A stretch of 64,000 nucleotides of DNA from JAJPJE01 sp963848375 (GTDB lineage Bacteria; Acidobacteriota; Terriglobia; Terriglobales; Acidobacteriaceae). The stretch is from the NCBI GenBank assembly GCA_963848375.1, contig CAWKDK010000015.1:102000-165999 (forward strand), given 5' to 3'. Position numbers and translations under genes: made by a program. Shown piece after piece: positions 55,477 through 64,000 of the stretch. The notes below the pieces were generated by a model. It saw only the letters and a list, made by a program, of their open reading frames with translations. It searched no databases and was not told where the DNA came from. Positions within the stretch are counted from its first letter, which is position 1. Each line of letters opens with the position of its first letter.

Positions 55477-56412
55477 TCAAGGCTGAGACGGAGCCACTGC
55501 GGTCTCGCCATAGACTTCGCTCAAGATTTCACGTCCACCCTTGTTCAGAAGCGACTGGCCAAGTTCTTGCCCGAGTCTTTGCGGGTCGGTGCCGGTGCGA
55601 GTTTCGCGAATCACGGTGGTGCCATCCGGGCGGGCGACAACACCGACGAGTTTGATGTCGTTGCCGGTCACCTCGGCGAAGGCGCCGATCGGAACCTGGC
55701 AACCACCGCCCAGTTCGTTGAGTAAGGCGCGTTCAGCGATAGTCGAGATGCGCGTGGGCGCGTGATTCAGGAATTCCAGGTGCTTGCGGATCTCAGTATC
55801 GCCGGCACGGATTTCGATTCCCAGCGCTCCTTGCCCGGCAGCTGGACACATGATATCCGCAGGAAGAACTTCGCGGATACGTTGGGTCAATCCCAGGCGA
55901 TTGAGGCCGGCAGAGGCAAGGATGATCGCGTCGTATTCGCCCTCTTCCAGCTTTCGCAATCTGGTATCTACATTGCCGCGCAGCGGAAATACTTGCAGAT
56001 CCGGACGCATTGCTTTCAGTTGCGCCTGTCGGCGAAGGCTGCTGGTGCCAACCCGCGCACGCTCCGGGAGCGCAGCAATGGAGTCGAAATGACGCGAGAG
56101 AAACGCATCCCGTGGATTCTGGCGTTCGGTAATCGCAGCAATCTCGAACTCGGGCGCGAGTTCCGTGGGTAAGTCTTTCAAGCTGTGTACGGCGAGATCG
56201 ACGCGGTTCTCCAAGAGTGCTTCTTCAATTTCCTTGGTGAACATGCCCTTGGTGCCCACTTTAGCGAGCGCTACATCGAGAATCTTGTCGCCAGTGGTCT
56301 TGATGATCTCAAGTTCGACCTCGTGGCCGCGATCGCGAAGGAACTTCGAAATGTGATTGGCTTGCCAAAGTGCCAGTTGCGAGCCGCGGGAGCCAATGCG
56401 CAGCCGAGCCAT
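55477..56412 (-). CDS. hemC: Hydroxymethylbilane synthase (porphobilinogen deaminase)
   Basis: 311 residues. Motifs: LRIGSRGSQLALWQA, KDLPTELAPEF, RVGTSSLRRQAQL, RGNVDTRLRKLEEGEYDAIILA, and the dipyrromethane-cofactor Cys in LGGGCQVPIGA. It condenses four porphobilinogen units. Start overlaps the hemA stop by 1 base (TGATG). Confidence 0.95.
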   Translation of the reverse strand: MARLRIGSRGSQLALWQANHISKFLRDRGHEVELEIIKTTGDKILDVALAKVGTKGMFTKEIEEALLENRVDLAVHSLKDLPTELAPEFEIAAITERQNPRDAFLSRHFDSIAALPERARVGTSSLRRQAQLKAMRPDLQVFPLRGNVDTRLRKLEEGEYDAIILASAGLNRLGLTQRIREVLPADIMCPAAGQGALGIEIRAGDTEIRKHLEFLNHAPTRISTIAERALLNELGGGCQVPIGAFAEVTGNDIKLVGVVARPDGTTVIRETRTGTDPQRLGQELGQSLLNKGGREILSEVYGETAVAPSQP

Positions 56413-57707
56413 CAGTTCTCGCCTCCGTCACCCGCGGAATTGCCTTTGGCCTTTTCCTGGAGGTTGAACAGTTTTCGAATCACATCAATCACAGTAGTGG
56501 ACTCTGGATCTTTTGCCGCTGTCTTCAAAGCTACGATCGGAGTGTGCATGATCTTGTTAATCATCGCGCGTGTCATGTTGTCGATCGCGGCTTCCTGCTC
56601 GGAAGAGACCGGCCCAAGCCGGCTACGATAGCGGTCGATTTCCGCCTGGCGGATATCTTCAAGATATTCCTGCAAAGACAAGATGGTAGGCACAACATCG
56701 AGCGTCTGCATGCGCTGGGCAAAACGCTCGACTTCAATTTTGACGATGTCCTCGGCTTTGGAGGCTTCCTTCTTGCGATCGGACAGATGCGAAGCGACAA
56801 CCTGCTGAAGATCGTCGATGTCGTACACGAAGACGCCGTCGACATCGTTCATACTCGGGTCAACATCGCGCGGCACAGCGATATCGATGAAGAACATCGG
56901 GCGGTTACGACGACGCGCCATAAAACGCTCGCCATGCTCTTTGCGGAAGATGGCAACGGGCGCGCCTGTGGAACTAATGATGATGTCGGCTTGATCTGCT
57001 GTTTCGTAGAGTTCTTCAAAACGAAGCGCACGACCATTGAACTTCGAAGCCAACGACAGTGCCCGATCGTAGGTGCGATTGGCGACAAATATTGACCCGG
57101 CTCCGTTCGCTAGCAGGTGACGAGCCGCTAATTCACTCATCTTTCCTGCGCCGACGAGATAAACGTTTTTGCCTTTTAGATCGCCGAAGATCTTCTTTGC
57201 CAACTCGACAGCGACTGAGGCGACGGAAACGGCAGAGCTGGCAATCGCGGTTTCAGTGCGGATTCGCTTTGCGATTGCAAAAGAGCGGGTGAGAAGCGCA
57301 TCGAGGTTCGACTGCACCGCTCCTACGGCCCGCGCGACCGCGTAAGCCTCTTTCAGTTGGCCGAGTATCTGTGGCTCTCCGACTACCATGGAGTCGAGGC
57401 TGCAAGCGACACGGAAAAGATGTTGAACGGCTTCGTTCTCGCGGAACTCGTAAAGATGCTGGTCGAATTCGGAGGGATCCAGATGGAAGTAGTCTCTTAG
57501 GAAGCCACGCAGATCAGCTGTACCATTCTTCAATCCTGCGAGGACCTCGACGCGGTTGCACGTCGAGATAATGAGCCCTTCCTGCACTCCCGGGTACTGC
57601 ACCAAGGATTGCAACGCTTCTGGCAACTTCTTTTCGGGGATAGCGAAGCGTTCCCGTATTTCTACGGGAGCGCTGCGATGATTTACCCCGATCAGTTGCA
57701 GGTTCAT
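56412..57707 (-). CDS. hemA: Glutamyl-tRNA reductase
   Basis: 431 residues. Catalytic Cys50 in IISTCNRVEV; NADPH domain VYLVGAGKMSELAARHL; dimerisation helices at the C terminus. It reduces Glu-tRNA to glutamate-1-semialdehyde, the first committed step of tetrapyrrole synthesis in the C5 pathway. Its start overlaps the ccsA/hemX stop by 4 bases. Confidence 0.95.
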   Translation of the reverse strand: MNLQLIGVNHRSAPVEIRERFAIPEKKLPEALQSLVQYPGVQEGLIISTCNRVEVLAGLKNGTADLRGFLRDYFHLDPSEFDQHLYEFRENEAVQHLFRVACSLDSMVVGEPQILGQLKEAYAVARAVGAVQSNLDALLTRSFAIAKRIRTETAIASSAVSVASVAVELAKKIFGDLKGKNVYLVGAGKMSELAARHLLANGAGSIFVANRTYDRALSLASKFNGRALRFEELYETADQADIIISSTGAPVAIFRKEHGERFMARRRNRPMFFIDIAVPRDVDPSMNDVDGVFVYDIDDLQQVVASHLSDRKKEASKAEDIVKIEVERFAQRMQTLDVVPTILSLQEYLEDIRQAEIDRYRSRLGPVSSEQEAAIDNMTRAMINKIMHTPIVALKTAAKDPESTTVIDVIRKLFNLQEKAKGNSAGDGGEN

Positions 57708-58528
57708 TGCGTCACAAACCTATGCATCGCGCTGAAATAATTGGCAGCCCACGCCCCAATCGCGACTAGGAACGCGAACGTAGCCAGATAGGCGGCACGG
57801 CGGCCGCGCCAACCGGAGCTCCAGCGCGTGTACAACAAAATCATGTAAACAGCCCACATCAACAGCGAGAGAACAACCTTCGGATCGCGGAAATATGACG
57901 GTCCGAAATTTGCCTGTGCTACGACAGACCCGGCAATCAGGCCTAAGGTCATGAAGGGAAATCCCAGCAGCAGGGATTTGTAGCCGATGTCGTCGATCAC
58001 CTGCAACGCGGGCAAGCGTGCCAGAACGCCGCTGGTAAGTTGTTTCGACTTAAGACTCCTCTCCTGAACGATGTACAGCATACTGGCGGCAAAGCTCAGC
58101 AGCAGAGCGGCATAACCGGTGAAGATCAACGCTACGTGGACGCCGATCCATCCGCTGCGCATGAGGCCGGAGGTGAAAACGAGCGGTTGCTGCGCCAGTG
58201 CTGATGCGAAGGTCAGGAGGAACACAAGCGGAAAAACGAAAATTCCTGGTGAGGTAGTCCTGTACCTGATGTACACGATCATGAAGAACGCGAGAATCAT
58301 GAATGCCAAGAAGGATTCCGACTCATGAATGGACATCATCGTCAGGGAAAAATGGCCGGTGACCACGGCGGTCTCTGCCAGAGAGACAAAATGAAGCAGC
58401 ATTCCGTAGGAGAGAATCCGAACAACGTACTTAGTAAGCCAGTTACATGGGCGGCTGACGGCTGCTAATGCATAGAGCAGTCCGACCGCGTAGAACAGCA
58501 CCGAGATCCGGAGCCAAAGTAAGGGCAT
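57704..58528 (-). CDS. ccsA: Cytochrome c assembly protein, CcsA/HemX type
   Basis: 274 residues with about eight spans. Conserved features: an early His in LLHFVSLAETAV, GWIGVHVALIFTGYAALLLSF and a late GPSYFRDPKVV loop. HemX proteins beside hemA modulate GluTR; CcsA proteins handle heme for cytochrome c. Gene order favours HemX. It is first in the hem transcript. Confidence 0.85.
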   Translation of the reverse strand: MPLLWLRISVLFYAVGLLYALAAVSRPCNWLTKYVVRILSYGMLLHFVSLAETAVVTGHFSLTMMSIHESESFLAFMILAFFMIVYIRYRTTSPGIFVFPLVFLLTFASALAQQPLVFTSGLMRSGWIGVHVALIFTGYAALLLSFAASMLYIVQERSLKSKQLTSGVLARLPALQVIDDIGYKSLLLGFPFMTLGLIAGSVVAQANFGPSYFRDPKVVLSLLMWAVYMILLYTRWSSGWRGRRAAYLATFAFLVAIGAWAANYFSAMHRFVTQ

Positions 58529-58695
58529 AAATGGCCTACCAGGTGTCTGTTCTCATCTTGGCAGGAGTACCAGAAATTATAAACGCGAGACTAGAGTGGC
58601 GCAGGAAGTGGGCGCGAGACAGTAGATACTATCACCGTGGTGTGTGATGGTCGTCACAATCGTTGGTTTTTCGGTCAAACGGTGACAAAGTTCTG

Positions 58696-59655
58696 CTATC
58701 CGACTGAAGCCGTAGCCACCTGGCTGCTTCGGTACCAATGCACGGTCCGCTTCAGGCCCTCTTCGAAATTTACAAGAGGTTTGTAGCCTAAGTGCTTCTC
58801 CGCAAGAGATATATCAGCCAGTGAATGCTTCACGTCGCCAGACCGGTCGGGACCGTACTTGGGGGTTCCGCTATATCCAGTAAGCTCCTTCAAGGTTTCG
58901 AAGGTCTGATTCAGTGTGATGCGGTGATTGGTTGCAACATTCATGAATCTGCCAGCGGCCTCGGCGGCAGGAGCGTGACAGGAAAGCAGATTGGCAGAGA
59001 CCACGTTATCGATGTACGTGAAGTCGCGGCTCTGCTCGCCATCGCCGTGAATCGTCACTGGTTCTCCCCTCAGCATGCGGCTAATGAAGATCGCCAGGAC
59101 ACCTGAGTACATCGAGGTTGGATCCTGGTGGGGACCAAACACGTTGAAGTAGCGAAGCGAAACGGTCTCCAAGCCGTATACGCGATAGAAAGAACGCATA
59201 TAGTACTCGCCTGTCAACTTGGATACTGCGTATGGCGAGATGGGGCTGGGAGCCATGTCCTCCCTCTTAGGTAAGGTCGGAACATCCCCATATAAAGAGG
59301 AAGAGGAAGCGTAGACAACGCGCTTCACCTTTGCGTCACGGGCAGCCACCAGCACGTTCAAAGTGCCATCGACATTCGCCACGTTCGACGTGATCGGATC
59401 CTGTACAGATCGAGGGACGGAAGGAATGGCCGCCTGATGAATCACATAGTCCACGCCCTCGCATGCGTCACGGATGGCGGCGAGGTCGACGATATCGGCT
59501 TCACGGAACTCGATCGAAGAAAGATCGTCGAGATTGTGGCGTTTGCCGGTACTGAAATTGTCGATTCCGCGCACCTGTTCGCCACGGCGAACCAGTTCGC
59601 GCGCAATGTTGGATCCGATGAATCCAGCCACTCCTGTAATCAGATAGAGAGCCAT
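58696..59655 (-). CDS. NAD-dependent nucleotide-sugar 4-epimerase (WbpP/TviC/GalE-like)
   Basis: 319 residues. ITGVAGFIGSNIA; IHQAAIPSVPRSV; ASSSSLYGD with the catalytic Ser; YAVSK (Tyr/Lys). RYFNVFGPHQDPTSMYSGV is typical of UDP-GlcNAc/UDP-GlcNAcA epimerases. Substrate unproven. It lies 8 bases after the WbpA-like gene's end on the same strand, so the two probably act together. Confidence 0.88.
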   Translation of the reverse strand: MALYLITGVAGFIGSNIARELVRRGEQVRGIDNFSTGKRHNLDDLSSIEFREADIVDLAAIRDACEGVDYVIHQAAIPSVPRSVQDPITSNVANVDGTLNVLVAARDAKVKRVVYASSSSLYGDVPTLPKREDMAPSPISPYAVSKLTGEYYMRSFYRVYGLETVSLRYFNVFGPHQDPTSMYSGVLAIFISRMLRGEPVTIHGDGEQSRDFTYIDNVVSANLLSCHAPAAEAAGRFMNVATNHRITLNQTFETLKELTGYSGTPKYGPDRSGDVKHSLADISLAEKHLGYKPLVNFEEGLKRTVHWYRSSQVATASVG

Positions 59656-59663
59656 ATTCCTCT

Positions 59664-61027
59664 TTAGCAGTGGACCAGATTGTCAGCCTGAATGCCCTTG
59701 GTAGCGTTGCGCGTGTCTACCACCAACTTCGATTCGGATACGATTTTTTTGAAGTCGTAGTCGGAGTGGTCGGTGACGATGAGAACACAGTCGTACTGTC
59801 CAAGATTCTCGAGCGGAGTGTTCTTCATCTGCAGATCATACTTGCGGCCTTTACCAACAAAGGCGAAGTACGGATCGTTATAACTGACTTCCACGCCTTC
59901 CTTCTGCAGCAACTCAATCACAGTAAGTGAAGGCGATTCACGAAGATCGTCGATGTCTTTCTTATAGGCTACGCCGAGGACAAGGACCTTCGAGCCATTC
60001 AGCGATTTCTTACGCTTATTCAGCGCCGCAGCAACGCTGGAAACTACGTGGTATGGCATCGCGGTGTTCACGTCGCCAGCCAGTTCGATAAAACGGGTTT
60101 GGAAATCGAATTCCTTTGCCTTCCAGGAGAGATAGTAGGGATCAACTGGGATGCAGTGGCCGCCGAGTCCCGGTCCAGGATAGAAAGCCTGGAATCCGAA
60201 AGGCTTGGTCTTCGCAGCCTCAATCACTTCCCAAATGTCGATTCCCATGCGCAGTGACAGCAGCTTGAGTTCATTCACCAGCGCGATGTTCACGCAGCGG
60301 TAGATGTTCTCGAGCAGCTTTGTCATCTCCGCTGCTGCCGGCGTGGAGACGCGAACGGTGCGCTTGAAGATCGATCCATAGACTGAAGAGGCCAGATCGC
60401 CAGCCGTGGTCTCCAATCCACCAACTACCTTTGGAATTTCATTTCGCGGAAAGCTGTTACCTGGATCTTCTCGCTCAGGAGAAAACGCGACATAGAAGAC
60501 ATCGTCATTGCCGCTCGATCCCTCGCGAGCAGCCTTCAAGCCGAGCTTGTTCTTCTCGAGGATGGGCACGAGCACTTCTTCCGTGGTTCCTGGATACGTG
60601 GTGCTTTCGAGAATAACAAGTTGGCCGGGGCGCAGATGCGGCGCGATCGACTGGGCGGTGGACACGATATAACTCATATCCGGCTGGCGGAATTCGTCCA
60701 GCGGAGTGGGAACGCAGATGATGATGGCGTCCATATCCGAAATGTGAGAAAAGTCTGTGGTTGCCGAAAAACCATGCGCCTTAGCGGACTGAATTTCGGA
60801 AGGCTCGATGCGAACGATGTAGGAACCGCCTTTGGCGAGGGTGTCGACTTTTCGCGCATCGACATCAAAACCAGTAACTGCGAAACCGCTCTTCGCTGAA
60901 CAGTAGCGCGAGTGGCAGCCCGACATATCCTAGATCCGAGAATTCCGACTTTCGCGGTCTTGGCGGCAATCTTTTCCTTAAACTTCTCGGCAGTAACGGA
61001 AGGTACAGACTTAGCAGCTATAGACAT
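59664..61027 (-). pseudogene. UDP-N-acetylglucosamine 6-dehydrogenase (WbpA-like), two frameshifts
   Basis: Restored length is 453 residues from the ATG at 61027. The reading GILGLGYVGLPLALLFSE-SGFAVTGFDVDARKVD requires removal of one base near 60931-60936 and another near 60890-60895. The rest is intact: GFSATTDFSHISDMDAIIIC, LESTTYPGTTEE, FSPEREDPGN and the catalytic Cys in GPGLGGHCIPVDP. Recalled WbpA shares these blocks closely. It oxidises UDP-GlcNAc to the uronic acid, the precursor for 3-acetamido uronic sugars. Length is 3n+2. Confidence 0.82.
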
Positions 61028-61117
61028 TATTTTCCCCGCTTGAATTTTCCGGGTCTGAGGCACTTTTGCTCGCGATTTTAGCATGCGAACAGCTGATGCC
61101 ATAGACACTAAAGTTAC

Positions 61118-62219
61118 TTAATTCAGACATTTGCAGCGAATTTCAAACTTCACATTCGTTGATGCCAAAACTTGTGCGATCCGGTCGGCCGCCTTTCCAT
61201 CCCAAAGTGGCGGCCGATCACCCTTTTTCGCTTCTCCGCTGAGGATTTTTCTAAACTCGGTCTTCAATCGTGCGAAGTCACGGCCGACCAAGCTGATTTG
61301 TCCCAACGGTGACCGTAACCGGTCTTTCGGTGTTTTCCCGCATGGTGAGACATGGAACACCCAGGAACGTGGTCTCTTCCTGGATACCGCCCGAATCGGT
61401 GATGACCAACGTCGCATTCTTCTGTAGGGCCAGGAACGCCAAGTAGGAGGCAGGATCCATCCACTTGATCTTCCCAACTCCGTTGAGACCTAATTGATGG
61501 ATACGCTCGCGCGTGCGCGGGTGAACTGGGAACAGAATCTCTATCTCCGAGCTTAGATCGGTGAGCGTCTTCACCAGGCACGAAAGCCATTCCGGGTCGT
61601 CCACATTGGACGGCCGATGCATCGTAACGAGCGCGAACTTAGCCGGCAGACCTGGCGGAATGTGTTTTTCGGAACTCGGCAGCATTTGCAACACTGTGTC
61701 GATCATGACATTTCCGACAAGGTGTACGCGTTCGGCTGGAATGCCCTCTCGTTCCAGATTCTCGTTTCCATCCGCGGATGGAGTAAACAGGATGTCTGCC
61801 AGCTGATCCGTAATCAGACGATTAATCTCTTCCGGCATAGCACGGTCGAATGAGCGAAGACCCGCCTCCACGTGTGCGACGCGCACCTGGAGTTTGGAAC
61901 AGACTAGTGCGGCAGCAACCGTCGAGTTCACATCTCCGTAGACCACGACGAGGTCCGGTTTGTGCTCAAGTAGGACCGGTTCAAACCGTGCCATTATTTC
62001 TGCTGTCTGCTGCGCATGACTTCCGGATCCGACGCCGAGATTAATTTCGGGTGCGCCGATGCCTAATTCCTGGAAGAAGACGTCGGACATATTGAAGTCG
62101 TAATGCTGGCCGGTATGCACAACCATCTGCTCGATCCCCGGAACCCGCTTCAACGCACGATGAACTGGCGCCAGCTTCATGAAATTCGGTCGTGCTCCGA
62201 CGATATGAAAAACCCGCAT
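61118..62219 (-). pseudogene. wecB: Non-hydrolysing UDP-N-acetylglucosamine 2-epimerase, one frameshift
   Basis: Restored length is 366 residues from the ATG at 62219, with AGAGGAAAG upstream. HIVGARPNFMKLAPV, HTGQHYDFNMSDVFF, VYGDVNSTVAAAL, HVEAGLRSFDRAMPEEINR and TDSGGIQEETTFLGVPCLTMRENTERP are classical. One extra base near 61287-61292 breaks the end, which continues in another frame as VGRDFARLKTEFRKIL and PPLWDGKAADRI. Length is 3n+1. The GARPNFMK start is closer to WecB than to WbpI (GARPQFIK), so its substrate may be UDP-GlcNAc. Confidence 0.85.
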
Positions 62220-62283
62220 CAATTCTTTCCTCTCAATACGGCCGCAGATAGCTTCGTGACGGTGCGGTGCGATCGTTGTGAGC

Positions 62284-63181
62284 TCATCCATCACAAGCTC
62301 GAGCGCCGATATCCCATGCGGGCAATTGGAGTCCGAAGGTACGCTGGAGTTTTGAGTTATCCAGGACCGAATTCCTGGGGCGCGTGGCGCGGACAGGATA
62401 TTCCGCCGACGTAATCGGCAACACTCTTGCAAGCGGGGATTCACCGAGAACTTCGCAACTGTTCGACAATTGCGTTTGTGAATCCACACCAGGATGTATT
62501 TCCACCCGAAGTCATGTTGTAGAGTCCGCGCACATCAGCAAACAGCTCAGCAGTTGAAGTAATTCCCTTCCGTGCCTGGCCCACTCTTTGGGCGATCGCC
62601 TGTGCAGTAGCCTCCGCCAGTGAACGGCTCCAGGTTGGCGCTCCGACTTGATCATCCACAACCTTGAGTTCTTCACGCTCGACTGCAAGCTTCATCATCG
62701 TCAGTAGAAAATTCTTGCCACGTGCTCCGTAAACCCAAGAGGTCCGAAAAATCAGATATGCGCCACCTACATCACGAACCGCGTTGTCACCTGCCAGCTT
62801 CGTTCGACCATATACAGATAGCGGATTCGGCTGGTCATCCTCTGCGTACGCGCTGGGCTTGGCCCCATCAAAGACGTAGTCCGTCGAATAGCTGACAAAA
62901 AGAGCGCCCGTGCGTTTTGCCTCTTCTGCCATAACTGCGGGTGCCGTTGCATTGATTTGCATCGCCAGTTCCGGCTCGTCCTCTGCGTTGTCAACGGCGG
63001 TATAGGCAGCCGCGTTAACGATCACGTGGGGCGAGTGGTCTCGTATCGTTTCGCGTATCGAATCCGCCGAAGACAATTCGATTTGAGGCCGATCAACGGC
63101 AACCACTTCCCCCAACGTGGAAAGTGTCCGTTGCAATTCCCATCCAACCTGCCCCTTATTGCCAACCAGTAAACAGCGCAA
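62284..63181 (-). pseudogene. rmlD: dTDP-4-dehydrorhamnose reductase, one frameshift
   Basis: Restored length is 298 residues. LLVGNKGQVGWELQRTL (NADP), YSTDYVFDG, SVYGRTKLAGDN with Tyr/Lys and RTSWVYGARGKNF are RmlD motifs. The frame breaks near 62447-62453; the other frame continues VLPITSAEYPVRATRPRNS and ends at 62284, as in normal RmlD tails. Length is 3n+1. It makes dTDP-L-rhamnose. No rmlA, B or C gene is in this window. Confidence 0.85.
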
Positions 63182-63334
63182 TCGATTTCACTTTCCTGAG
63201 GGAGCTATCGTTCGTTTAAGAGCGGCGTTTGCAAACTCCGATATTGTATCGGACGTCAACACATGCCCGAGTAAATATGGGGTAACAATCAGGGGAGGAA
63301 TCAGCTATGGAAAACACGCTCCGAATGGGGCGAA

Positions 63335-63943
63335 TTATTGTGCGTGAACTCCGAGATTATGAAATCCGAAGGACACGAAAGCAGCAGTGGAGGCGACTTG
63401 CGGCACCCACCACACCTTGCGCATAATGCGATTCTGGCTGTGCATCATCCTGCCACCAACAAAGTCCATCGCCGTCGGCCAAACCTGCAGGGCCGGATAA
63501 ATCGCGGCGGAGTCAGCAAAAGGCTTTAAGAACGGATTCAGTTCGACGGCTCCATGGCCAATCGCCTGGCGGGTGGAATAGGCATCAAATCCTGCTGCTG
63601 CATGGTCAAAAACGACCAGAGAGTACCAAATCCGCGAGTTACGCGCGCGGTCTTCGTTGACTGTGCTGATCTTCATCGGCTTGATCACAGCCGTCTTGAT
63701 TATCGGTCGCCCGCCAGCGGTAACCGTTCCACCTACCGCCTGCGAGATCGGGCCAGCCGACACCGGATCCGCCAACTGGGCCAGCAGAGCCGTGTTTAGG
63801 GCCTTGCTACTGGTGAACGCCGCGTCAGGCGATACTGTGGTGACGGCGGTTGCTACAGTCGATACCGGTGCAACTTGTTGGGCGTTCGTGGTCTGACACT
63901 GAGCTGCGACGGCTAACAACAGTACGGCGGCCAGTTTCCGCAT
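63335..63943 (-). CDS. Secreted protein of unknown function
   Basis: 202 residues. Signal peptide about 1-21 (LAAVLLLAVAAQCQTTNA). A Thr/Val/Ala-rich spacer precedes a conserved-looking half: RIWYSLVVFDHAAAGFDAYSTRQ, ELNPFLKPFADS, WPTAMDFVGGRMM. Hydrophobic stretches suggest possible membrane association. Similar proteins are, as I recall, typical of acidobacteria. Role unknown. Confidence 0.6.
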   Translation of the reverse strand: MRKLAAVLLLAVAAQCQTTNAQQVAPVSTVATAVTTVSPDAAFTSSKALNTALLAQLADPVSAGPISQAVGGTVTAGGRPIIKTAVIKPMKISTVNEDRARNSRIWYSLVVFDHAAAGFDAYSTRQAIGHGAVELNPFLKPFADSAAIYPALQVWPTAMDFVGGRMMHSQNRIMRKVWWVPQVASTAAFVSFGFHNLGVHAQ

Positions 63944-64000
63944 CGGTTCCCCTTGACGTCCCTAGACTCGTTAGCTGGGGGAGACAGTCCCCCTGATGAC

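Overview
The window reads as chromosomal DNA of an Acidobacteriota member, most likely of the Koribacter/Terriglobales type. This rests on several things: moderately high G+C, a GAF-domain protein with a C-terminal segment I associate with acidobacteria, an ECF sigma factor with a tiny zinc-finger anti-sigma partner, a HemQ-family gene, many secreted proteins with short signal peptides, and a large exopolysaccharide (EPS) locus. No tRNA, rRNA, CRISPR array, phage or transposase was seen. The taxonomic call is inference from gene content; no search was run.

Layout. (1) 0-15 kb is mostly core or regulatory: a truncated secreted protein, a GAF protein, sigma/anti-sigma, an M48 protease, inositol-phosphate synthase, an SDR, a Phd/VapC toxin-antitoxin pair, a PilZ-REC-PilZ protein, a GAF-TM-AMIN-amidase fusion, DedA, a HemQ-like protein and endonuclease III. 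(2) 15-19 kb is a repeat-rich patch of small genes: a GIY-YIG nuclease gene bounded by inverted repeats, an HTH gene, a partial duplication of its tail, and three small membrane proteins separated by hairpin repeats. (3) 18.9-20.9 kb is an S9 peptidase. (4) 21-24 kb is a stand-alone NRPS adenylation-carrier protein followed by a cytochrome P450. (5) 24-52 kb is the EPS locus: Wza-type export protein, four right-handed beta-helix proteins, two acyltransferase-fold proteins, asparagine-synthase homologue, flippase, glycosyltransferases, ligase/polymerase, deacetylase-like protein, priming sugar transferase, aminotransferase, dehydrogenase-acetyltransferase fusion, BY-kinase, a CapD-like/epimerase fusion, PilZ protein and ExeA-like ATPase. 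(6) 52.8-54.5 kb holds a LuxR-type regulator with a degenerate receiver and a 4'-phosphopantetheinyl transferase. (7) 54.5-58.5 kb is hemD-hemC-hemA-ccsA/hemX. (8) 58.7-63.2 kb is nucleotide-sugar synthesis: 4-epimerase, WbpA-like dehydrogenase, WecB-like 2-epimerase, RmlD. (9) The last kilobase is a secreted protein of unknown function.

How it fits together. The sugar genes at 42-45 kb and 58-63 kb supply an acetamido-uronic acid type precursor and rhamnose. The priming transferase, glycosyltransferases, flippase, ligase/polymerase, BY-kinase and Wza homologue assemble and export the polymer, which secreted beta-helix proteins may bind or trim. The phosphopantetheinyl transferase can activate the carrier domain at 22-24 kb. 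The adenylation pocket reads as the leucine code, and the adjacent P450 suggests carrier-bound amino-acid hydroxylation.

Main caveat. Nine genes between 21 and 63.2 kb carry single-base frameshifts (13 in total, 11 insertions and 2 deletions by my reading). In each, the length of the restored gene becomes divisible by three once the shifts are counted. None was found in 1-20.9 kb or in the hem cluster. They may be assembly errors or genuine decay; the affected genes are marked and given their restored extents.
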